From assembly GCA_937894775.1 (NCBI GenBank), contig CALAXC010000097.1, positions 1 through 5,257 of the forward strand: a stretch of DNA of 5,257 nucleotides. Reading direction: 5' to 3'. Shown in pieces: positions 1 to 5,129 of this stretch (position 1 is its first letter; each line of letters starts with the position of its first letter). Origin of the DNA: an uncultured Clostridia bacterium (GTDB lineage Bacteria; Bacillota; Clostridia; Oscillospirales; CAG-272). Under the pieces are notes generated by a model, which was not told where the DNA came from, did no database searches, and worked only from the letters and a program-made list of their open reading frames with translations. The position numbers and the translations under genes are program-made.

Positions 1-35
1 AAAAAAAGAGGAAGCGTAAGGCTTCCTCTTTTTTA
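1..35 (-). terminator. Rho-independent terminator after the beta-propeller-like lipoprotein gene
   Basis: A perfect 8-bp stem (GAGGAAGC at 8-15 with GCTTCCTC at 21-28) encloses the 5-nt loop GTAAG. A-run 1-7 and T-run 29-34 extend the stem and supply a U-tract in either direction. On the minus strand it lies about 75 nt beyond the stop codon of the gene at 109-1251, so it probably ends that transcript. The symmetry means it could also stop a plus-strand transcript arriving from beyond the left edge, or serve two converging genes. Confidence 0.9.
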
Positions 36-55
36 TTCGGAATATACTACACAAT

Positions 56-93
56 TTGATACAATGCAACGCAGTTGCGTGGAGCGTTGCATT
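56..93. repeat. Short hairpin-forming repeat, copy A
   Basis: The segment starts with TTGATACAATG and ends with GCATT. It contains a perfect 10-bp inverted repeat, AATGCAACGC (63-72) and GCGTTGCATT (84-93), around an 11-nt loop. It lies between the stop codon at 109 and the terminator at 1-35. There is no T-run after the stem on the minus strand, so it is not a canonical terminator by itself; it could protect the mRNA 3' end. A segment with the same ends and the same 38-nt length occurs at 1393-1430, on the other side of the neighbouring gene, which suggests a dispersed intergenic repeat rather than a gene-specific structure. Confidence 0.5.
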
Positions 94-108
94 CGTTAAA
101 CGGCTGAA

Positions 109-1251
109 TTAAGGTGTTGCATAAAATTTCTGTACGAATGCGTCATAGTCAGGTGATGAATCTACTGAAGCTCTAAAAATAAGATTGCCGCTATAGTCAT
201 AAGCCGAATAAACGCTTTCTGTATAGTACCAAATGCTGCTGATCATAGTGGGCGTTTTTTCATATTCACCGGTATTATTGCTGGAAACGATCAAATAAAA
301 ATCTCCATAATCAATGTATGCTTCTGGGGTGCCTGCGTCAAAATTTGTCAGCAGGCTGTCGCTTTTATAGATCGTTTTTCCGTTCTTTTCTCCCAATCGA
401 CTATCAAAATAATCTCTGCCGGTCTTCATATCCTTGCCGGTTATCTTCAAATCATAGCTTACTGTAAAAATCCAATCTTTCGGGTATCCGTTTGACTGAG
501 AACCAACAAAATCTCCGTCATCCGATTGGGCGCTGACTGACAGGACAAAACCATTTTCGGTTATTTCTGCTGCATCCAAGCTGTCAAAATCCGAGCCTGC
601 AATCATTTGCGTATTGACCACAGTTCCGGTGCTGTCCAGGACTACCATGTAAATATCCGACCGTGAAACGACACCTTTTGTTTTCGTTTCCGGTGTTTCA
701 ATTGTTCCAAAGAAATAAAAGTGCTCATTTACTTCAAAGCAGTGTTTGAGTGCTCTCCCTTCGACACCATCAAGTGGTGTATCAAAAAGAGGATTGCCCT
801 TTTCGTCGCATTTGATAATCCGGGAGGCAAAGCCGTTATCACTGGCCCAGGTATCTTGGTCATAAGCATAGTCAGAAAAACCGAGTACAAACAAGAATCC
901 TCCGTCCTGGGTAGCGGTAAGCACATTCACATGATAGGCATCATCGGAATTACAAATATAGTTGGCAAGCTTGTTTCCGTATAAGTCCATCATTTGAATA
1001 TGATGGGTAACGGCTCTGTGTTCTTCGTTTGTTTCAACGATCTCTGCTTTTAACAGCCTATTCTCAAATGCAATAATACCGTCAAAGAGTTTAGTCTCAA
1101 CAATGTGTCTAAAATCATCTGGAATCTGACCTACTTGTGCAACGCTTTTAGATGCATCCAAAATCGCAGTTTGTTTTGTTTTTTCGCACCCAGGCAAAAC
1201 AAGGCAGGCAAGAACAACAAGCATACACAATGTCAATAAACACTTTTTCAT
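109..1251 (-). CDS. Lipoprotein with beta-propeller-like repeats, function unknown
   Basis: This encodes a 380-aa exported lipoprotein. Residues 1-22 form a lipoprotein signal: MKK, a hydrophobic stretch, then the lipobox LPGC with C22 as the lipidated residue. I chose the ATG at 1251 because AAAGGTG lies 6 nt upstream and the product then begins exactly at the signal peptide; an upstream in-frame start near 1332 would add 27 residues that look non-coding. The mature part alternates two kinds of short segment. One resembles 'D-x-x-G-N-x-L' (about residues 89-95, 149-156, 205-211, 351-358). The other resembles 'DGGFLFVLGFSD' (about 117-127, 174-184, 228-240, 312-324). This is the pattern of beta-propeller blades with short turns. 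No catalytic motif is visible. It has its own candidate promoter and terminator, so it is probably monocistronic. Substrate or partner cannot be named; it may be a surface binding or sensor protein. Confidence 0.85.
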   Translation of the reverse strand: MKKCLLTLCMLVVLACLVLPGCEKTKQTAILDASKSVAQVGQIPDDFRHIVETKLFDGIIAFENRLLKAEIVETNEEHRAVTHHIQMMDLYGNKLANYICNSDDAYHVNVLTATQDGGFLFVLGFSDYAYDQDTWASDNGFASRIIKCDEKGNPLFDTPLDGVEGRALKHCFEVNEHFYFFGTIETPETKTKGVVSRSDIYMVVLDSTGTVVNTQMIAGSDFDSLDAAEITENGFVLSVSAQSDDGDFVGSQSNGYPKDWIFTVSYDLKITGKDMKTGRDYFDSRLGEKNGKTIYKSDSLLTNFDAGTPEAYIDYGDFYLIVSSNNTGEYEKTPTMISSIWYYTESVYSAYDYSGNLIFRASVDSSPDYDAFVQKFYATP

Positions 1252-1302
1252 TGGATTCACCTTTCCCTTTCGTTGTTGTTTGGAAATAAACCCTTCTCTT
1301 TT

Positions 1303-1332
1303 CAGTATACTGTATTTCGACCCCAAAAGCAA
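1303..1332 (-). promoter_or_regulatory. Candidate sigma-70-type promoter for the lipoprotein gene at 109-1251
   Basis: On the minus strand, TTGCTT (1332-1327) is followed after 17 nt by TATACT (1309-1304), matching the -10 consensus TATAAT at five of six positions but the -35 poorly. The predicted start of transcription would fall near 1297, giving a leader of about 45 nt before the ATG at 1251. The -10 lies inside a perfect 10-bp palindrome, CAGTATACTG (1303-1312), which could be a repressor site or chance. The -35 overlaps the right edge of the putative terminator hairpin of the upstream operon. Confidence 0.45.
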
Positions 1333-1371
1333 CTACCGCCAAAGATGCGAATTGTATCATTGGCGGTAGTT
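1331..1371 (-). terminator. Candidate operon terminator / long inverted repeat
   Basis: AACTACCGCCA (1331-1341) and TGGCGGTAGTT (1361-1371) form a perfect 11-bp inverted repeat around a 19-nt loop. Read on the minus strand, the stem follows the stop codon of the NifX-type gene by about 80 nt and is trailed by TTGCTTTT, a mediocre U-tract. Read on the plus strand the tail is better, a run of seven T, but no plus-strand gene is present. The large loop and the neighbouring repeats leave open that this is a mobile or dispersed palindrome rather than a true terminator. Confidence 0.45.
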
Positions 1372-1392
1372 TTTTGTGTAATAACACACTCG

Positions 1393-1430
1393 TTGATACA
1401 ATGAACTACCGAAAGTAGCAATTGTGCATT
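1393..1430. repeat. Short hairpin-forming repeat, copy B
   Basis: This segment begins with the same 11 bases as copy A (TTGATACAATG) and ends with the same GCATT at the same distance, 38 nt in total. The interior differs but keeps pairing potential: CAATG (1399-1403) with CATTG (1427-1431), and CTAC (1406-1409) with GTAG (1415-1418). A partial inverted copy, ATTGTATCA, occurs at 1351-1359 and would pair with TGATACAAT at 1394-1402. Together with copy A it brackets the lipoprotein gene at 109-1251. Confidence 0.4.
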
Positions 1431-1449
1431 GTCTTGACGACTTGTTTAT

Positions 1450-1866
1450 TTAATGGCCACTATGACCACCGCAGTTGTGCGTGCCGCAACCGTGGTTGCC
1501 GCAGCTGTGAGCACCGTTGCCGTGCTCGTGATCGTGGTGGTCGCACTTGACGTTAGGATTATAGCCGAGATTGTTCGCAAGATACGCCTCGACCGCTGCA
1601 TCGCAAGAACCGCTGACACCGCCGTAGAGCTTGATGCCCGCCTCCGCAAGAGCCATCTGTGCGCCACCGCCGATACCTCCGCAGATGAGAATGTCAGCGC
1701 CGATGACCGTCAAAAGTCCCGCAAGTGCTCCGTGTCCCTGACCGTTGGTGTCGATTACTTCAGAGGATATGATCGTATTATCCTCAATCTCATAAATCTT
1801 GAACTGCTCCGTGTGACCGAAATGTTGAAAGATCTGTCCGTTTTCGTAAGTAACTGCTATTTTCAT
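1450..1866 (-). CDS. NifX/NifB-type (dinitrogenase Fe-Mo cofactor biosynthesis family) protein with Cys/His-rich tail
   Basis: The 138-aa product belongs to the small cytoplasmic NifX/NifY/NifB-C-terminal-like family (COG1433, Pfam Nitro_FeMo-Co). The first ~105 residues show the family pattern: MKIAVTYENGQIFQHFGHTEQF, then GHGALAGLL (about 44-52) and ADILICGGIGGGAQMALAEAG (about 57-77), ending GGVSGSCDAAVEAYL. Relatives bind iron-sulfur or metal clusters, but many occur outside nitrogen fixation and have no known role. Residues 108-138 form an extra tail with nine His and four Cys, including three H-x-C-G-x pentapeptides, a likely metal-binding appendage. The ATG at 1866 is supported by AAGGAG 9 nt upstream; a longer in-frame start would overlap the preceding gene. 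It lies 23 nt after the lipoprotein gene and so is probably the last gene of the operon. No nif genes are visible. A role as cytoplasmic metal acceptor or chaperone is inference. Confidence 0.9.
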   Translation of the reverse strand: MKIAVTYENGQIFQHFGHTEQFKIYEIEDNTIISSEVIDTNGQGHGALAGLLTVIGADILICGGIGGGAQMALAEAGIKLYGGVSGSCDAAVEAYLANNLGYNPNVKCDHHDHEHGNGAHSCGNHGCGTHNCGGHSGH

Positions 1867-1889
1867 GCTTTTATACTCCTTATCATAAA

Positions 1890-2867
1890 TTACATTTCCC
1901 AGCTTCCGAGCCAATTGGAAAATTCCATATAAATCTGCTGCATCTCAGCAGTAAGCTCTTCCCCTTTGTTCAGCGTGAATATCCAATCCTCTTTGCCAAA
2001 CTTTTCTACGTATTTGTATTCGGAAGTGTAGTTTTCATTTTCAAGCTCACCGAGAGCCTTGTTTGCAAGCGCTTCCGCTTTACGAACATTGGCAACAAGA
2101 TCCGCGAACGCTGTTTTATCTACCGCCTCGATCTCGGCTACGATAGAGTCAAAGTATCCCTCCTTATAGCCGTAATTGTACTGCGCGCCGTCTTTATAGA
2201 TAAAGTTTTCTGCATCGCTTGCATACAGAAAATATCCCGGTTGAGTTACACCGTTTTCGTCTGTATAGCTATTGACGAAATAAGTATTCCAAGCACACAG
2301 GAAGTTGACGTAATCATACATTTTGTAGATATCATTCACTACGTCGGTATTGGCGATCTTCTGCCAGAGTGCCATATCCTCGGAAAGATCCTCTGCTTTA
2401 ATTATGGTATAGGTCGCATCTACGATCTTGCAGCAGAATTCATATCCGTACATATCGGTAAAAGGCTTATCTTCACTCTCGGATACTTCAAGAGTTCCCA
2501 CTACTTGAATTGCCTGAGTTGTATAAGAGAAAGACTCTCCCTTCTTAGGATATATCTCCATTGTATTGGAAAGCTGAGAGGTATTCGGTACGCAGAACGG
2601 ACAGCTCTGATACGGTAGGTTCATCAAAAACATAAACGAGCCATCAACAGGTGAGCTTGTCGCCATATAACCGCTGATGGTCACGAGCGTTCCGTCAAGG
2701 GTTTTTAGATAATCGTATCCGGATGCAGCCTTAAAGCTCAGCTTAGTAACATTTTCTCCATTTGGATCAACGGGATCGTCTTTGTCGCAAGCAACAAAGG
2801 ACGAAGTCATAATGGCGAGTAACAGAAAGATTGCCGCAAATTTAATAAGATTCTTTTTCGTTTTCAT
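1890..2867 (-). CDS. Metal-system lipoprotein with CPFC motif and OB-like N-terminal domain
   Basis: The 325-aa product has a charged N-terminus (MKTKKNLIK), a hydrophobic core and a lipobox ending A-C, with C27 as the likely lipidated cysteine. Residues ~45-157 look like a beta-rich OB-type domain: 'LDGTLVTISGYMA', then 'FMFLMNLPYQSCPFC' with a C-x-x-C at 89-92, then 'AIQVVGTLEV', and a Cys pair at 145-146. The layout recalls DUF3299-type proteins found with FtsX-like transporters, but this is resemblance by eye. Residues ~160-325 look mostly helical, rich in Tyr, Glu and Ala, and I recognise no family. The start is ambiguous: ATG at 2867 lies 2 nt after the permease stop, and TTG at 2873 would overlap it by 4 nt. 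I prefer ATG; the SD is weak, so translational coupling to the permease is likely. It probably acts outside the membrane as metal-binding partner of the permease. Confidence 0.8.
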   Translation of the reverse strand: MKTKKNLIKFAAIFLLLAIMTSSFVACDKDDPVDPNGENVTKLSFKAASGYDYLKTLDGTLVTISGYMATSSPVDGSFMFLMNLPYQSCPFCVPNTSQLSNTMEIYPKKGESFSYTTQAIQVVGTLEVSESEDKPFTDMYGYEFCCKIVDATYTIIKAEDLSEDMALWQKIANTDVVNDIYKMYDYVNFLCAWNTYFVNSYTDENGVTQPGYFLYASDAENFIYKDGAQYNYGYKEGYFDSIVAEIEAVDKTAFADLVANVRKAEALANKALGELENENYTSEYKYVEKFGKEDWIFTLNKGEELTAEMQQIYMEFSNWLGSWEM

Positions 2868-2869
2868 AA

Positions 2870-4078
2870 TCAATCCGCAATGCTATCCTTTCTGGACATA
2901 CAGAACGTCCAAATTACCGTGGGAAGTACGCTGATGATAAACACGGCAAGAAGAATAATGAATTCCATCGGATAGACCTTGGACATATTCAGAACGACGC
3001 CCATAGACTCAACGTAACCGTTCATAAGCGACATACATATTCTCGATACACCGAACGCAAGCAAAACCGACACAAGTCCCATAATGCTGTTTTGGATGAT
3101 ATAGAGAAGATTGATCTTCTTCATACTGATTCCGATAAGGCGCATCAGAGATATTTCCTTTGCAGAGTGGTACATATTAAGAAGCGTGATGATCGAGATG
3201 ATCATAATGTTCATAATGAGAATAACGGCGCAGAGCACAAACACGATATATTTCGTGTCGTCAGCGTCATTTAGGACATCACGAACGATACTCATAGGCT
3301 CGATTGCCTGAAGGGTGTAATTGTCGCCGTCCTCGGTGGTAATAATCTTGCCATCGTATTCCTGAACCAGCTGCATGGCATATCCGGGATTCTTCGTATT
3401 TATAAGTATAGCACAGACTGTACCGTGGGTATGCTGATGCTCCTCGCCTTCTTCGTGCTCACCGTGTTCCTCACCGTGATCGTGCATATCCCAAAGGGTC
3501 TTGATTTGAGTAAATACGACGTTATCAAAGGAAGAATGGCTTTCTTCAAGGATACCGACGACGGTGATTCCTTGGGTATGCGTATCCGTACCGCTTGCTG
3601 AATGGCTGGTATAAATTAAATCTCCAACCTCAAGATCACAGTACTTTGCGATATTGGAACCGACTACAGCTTGCATCGTTTCGGTTGAAGTAAACATTTC
3701 ACCCTTTGCAACCGACTTGTTTTTCAAATAAGCAGGGGTGGTTCCGACTACGTTATAGCCGTTATAATTATCCGCCATCGCAAAAGGAATCACGGAATCA
3801 ACTCGCTGATCCTGCTGCAAAGAGGATACAACCGAATATGGGATCGTTCCTACGGGAGAGTCGGTAAAATACATAGTATTCATAGCGAGCTGCGTGTTAC
3901 TACCCGCAGGACCGACGATAGCGGAATAATACTGTGCACCCGAGGTTATACCTTCGTCAACCTGAGTTGCTACGTTAAAGGCAAGAACGCCGATGCCTGC
4001 GGAGATGACGATAGAGAGGACGATCAGAATGATCTGTACCTTTTTGATCGCCATATTTTTTAACGCAAATTTTAACAT
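2870..4078 (-). CDS. FtsX/MacB-type ABC transporter permease with His/Glu-rich extracytoplasmic loop
   Basis: The 402-aa product has the four-helix topology of FtsX/MacB/LolC permeases. TM1 is at about 14-36, followed by a large extracytoplasmic domain (about 37-275, MacB periplasmic-core type), then TM2 about 277-300, TM3 about 323-348 and TM4 about 371-394. The segment 'SAKEISLMRLIGIS' after TM2 is typical of the coupling region that contacts the ATPase. An unusual feature is residues 199-218, with seven His and many Glu, embedded in the extracytoplasmic domain and suited to binding zinc or a similar ion. Members of this family usually transmit ATP-driven movement to extracytoplasmic partners rather than form a channel. 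The start is fixed by the strong SD AAAGGAGGT 8 nt upstream, within the end of the ATPase gene (1-nt intergenic gap). The lipoprotein gene follows after 2 nt. Confidence 0.92.
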   Translation of the reverse strand: MLKFALKNMAIKKVQIILIVLSIVISAGIGVLAFNVATQVDEGITSGAQYYSAIVGPAGSNTQLAMNTMYFTDSPVGTIPYSVVSSLQQDQRVDSVIPFAMADNYNGYNVVGTTPAYLKNKSVAKGEMFTSTETMQAVVGSNIAKYCDLEVGDLIYTSHSASGTDTHTQGITVVGILEESHSSFDNVVFTQIKTLWDMHDHGEEHGEHEEGEEHQHTHGTVCAILINTKNPGYAMQLVQEYDGKIITTEDGDNYTLQAIEPMSIVRDVLNDADDTKYIVFVLCAVILIMNIMIISIITLLNMYHSAKEISLMRLIGISMKKINLLYIIQNSIMGLVSVLLAFGVSRICMSLMNGYVESMGVVLNMSKVYPMEFIILLAVFIISVLPTVIWTFCMSRKDSIAD

Positions 4079-4079
4079 C

Positions 4080-4742
4080 TCAATCTACCTCCTTTCCGAT
4101 AACCGTATCTCGCATTCCGCTGGTCATTTCATTCATATCTATGACTTCGTCGAAATACTTTGCAAGGCGGTCATCGTGGGTGACAGCAATCAAGGTTTTG
4201 CCGCGTGAGACTTCGATCAATTCCTTAATAACCTGTTCGCCAATGGCAAAATTGAGGTTGCCGGTAGGCTCGTCCGCAAGAATAATGTCGGGGTGCTTTA
4301 CAAGAGCGCGTGCAATAGCGACTCTCTGCTTCTGCCCTCCGGAAAGATGCTTGATCTTCGCGTTTTTCTTTTCGTAGATATCAAGGGAACGGAGCATATC
4401 GTCCATATCCGAAACATCTACACCTTCAAGACGGAGAATGCCGATATTATCAGCGACTGTCATATCGTTTATCAGCTTAAAATCTTGGAAGATATAGCCG
4501 ATCTTCCCAATTCTGAATTTGTCCTTTATCTTTTGTGTGGCTGCACTCATTTCTACGCCATCAATCACGATGGAGCCTTTTGAGGGAGAGAGAATACCCG
4601 CGATCATATTGAGCAGAGTAGATTTTCCACATCCCGATGCGCCGAGCAGCATATAGGATTTACCGGTCTCAAAGGTAATATCACGGTATTCGATCTCGGT
4701 CTCATTTTGAAACTGTTTGCCGAGATTTTTAATTTCAATCAT
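4080..4742 (-). CDS. ABC transporter ATP-binding protein, MacB/LolD type
   Basis: This 220-aa ATPase is a full-length member of the LolD/MacB/FtsE group. Walker A is GASGCGKST (34-42), the Q-loop glutamine is Q86 in 'YIFQDFKLI', the signature is LSGGQKQR (133-140), Walker B is IILADEP with catalytic E158, and the H-loop is H189. The sequence 'DEPTGNLN' is diagnostic of this group, except that the D-loop reads GNLN (161-164) where Asp is usual. The protein would dimerise on the cytoplasmic face and drive the permease encoded immediately downstream. The ATG at 4742 is preceded by AAAGGA at 8 nt spacing. It lies 49 nt after the small membrane protein gene. All ATP-hydrolysis residues are present, so it should be active; substrate comes only from context. 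Confidence 0.95.
   Translation of the reverse strand: MIEIKNLGKQFQNETEIEYRDITFETGKSYMLLGASGCGKSTLLNMIAGILSPSKGSIVIDGVEMSAATQKIKDKFRIGKIGYIFQDFKLINDMTVADNIGILRLEGVDVSDMDDMLRSLDIYEKKNAKIKHLSGGQKQRVAIARALVKHPDIILADEPTGNLNFAIGEQVIKELIEVSRGKTLIAVTHDDRLAKYFDEVIDMNEMTSGMRDTVIGKEVD
4087..4095 (-). promoter_or_regulatory. Strong Shine-Dalgarno for the permease, inside the ATPase gene
   Basis: The minus-strand sequence AAAGGAGGT is a near-perfect anti-16S match and lies 8 nt before the permease ATG at 4078. It is contained in the final codons of the ATPase (around Gly-Lys-Glu-Val). It decides the permease start and indicates that the two subunits are translated from one mRNA with local re-initiation. 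Confidence 0.8.
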
Positions 4743-4791
4743 AGGTTTTTTCCTTTCGTATTTTAGATTTGATCTGATAATAAATCAAGTC

Positions 4792-5076
4792 TTAATCCGA
4801 AAGCTTCACCTTAAGCGCAACGGGAGTACCGTTATTGCCCGATGGTATAGATTTGTATGAGCATGAAATTGTAAACAAGATATTTGCTAATTGATGCACT
4901 GTGGCAGCAAGCACAAGACCGATCATCGTGTTACGTGAGGTCTCAATCAAAGCGCAAACAGTACAATCTGAACCGACGCAGTCGTGTGCGTGAGGCAAGA
5001 AAACGATAGAGGTATAGACTATGACTAATAATATGCACAAAAAGGCAACGATGCTTTTCCAGTTCTTGCTTAGCAT
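4792..5076 (-). CDS. Small membrane protein with HAHDC-x4-DC-x2-C type metal-ligand motif
   Basis: The 94-aa product has an N-terminal hydrophobic helix (about 8-27), a short loop, and a second hydrophobic helix (about 52-70), ending in a hydrophilic tail. Directly after the first helix comes HAHDCVGSDCTVC (29-41), offering H29, H31, C33, C38 and C41 as clustered ligands, probably on the outer face if the first segment is exported. I recall similar short Clostridia proteins with 'HDCxGxDCxxC' motifs, but no named family that I can assign with certainty. The ATG at 5076 follows GGAGG with a rather long spacing of about 12 nt. It sits between the partial Cys-rich gene and the ATPase gene, so it likely belongs to the same operon. 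A role in metal binding or sensing is inferred from motif and context. Confidence 0.75.
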   Translation of the reverse strand: MLSKNWKSIVAFLCILLVIVYTSIVFLPHAHDCVGSDCTVCALIETSRNTMIGLVLAATVHQLANILFTISCSYKSIPSGNNGTPVALKVKLSD

Positions 5077-5129
5077 TATTTTCTTATACCTCCAATTCCT
5101 AAATACTAATTTTGAATGAAAAACGTTAT

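Noticed and set aside
1252..1332. N-terminal extension of 27 residues on the lipoprotein at 109-1251
   Set aside because: The extension would place a charged segment before an ideal lipoprotein signal, overlaps the predicted promoter and ignores the good ribosome site before the ATG at 1251.
1453..1500. CRISPR-like or microsatellite reading of the 15-nt periodic sequence in the NifX-type tail
   Set aside because: The periodicity is in frame with the protein, units differ at several bases and no spacers exist; it is explained by pentapeptide repeats.
1867..1914. N-terminal extension of 16 residues on the NifX-type protein
   Set aside because: It would overlap the preceding gene, disrupt the standard MKIAV start of the family and ignore the AAGGAG at 1876-1881.
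1453..1932. A 159-codon open frame on the plus strand opposite the NifX-type gene
   Set aside because: It is antisense to a well-supported gene and its Ala/Val/Thr-rich product mirrors the His/Cys/Gly codons of the tail. No fitting ribosome site or family pattern is visible.
2241..2618. A 125-codon plus-strand open frame inside the lipoprotein gene
   Set aside because: Its product has no recognisable pattern, no ribosome site precedes it, and the opposite strand codes for a convincing lipoprotein.
4760..4788. Promoter-like TTGATT-17 nt-TAAAAT on the minus strand just before the ATPase gene
   Set aside because: Spacing and boxes look good, but the transcript would begin around 4751-4755, within the Shine-Dalgarno of the ATPase, leaving no usable ribosome site. 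In an AT-rich gap such matches arise by chance.
4743..4791. Possible Zur-type operator in the gap before the ATPase gene
   Set aside because: Only a 5-bp imperfect dyad (TTGAT/ATCAA) is visible, and it does not match the TCGTAATnATTACGA-type pattern known from Firmicutes Zur sites.
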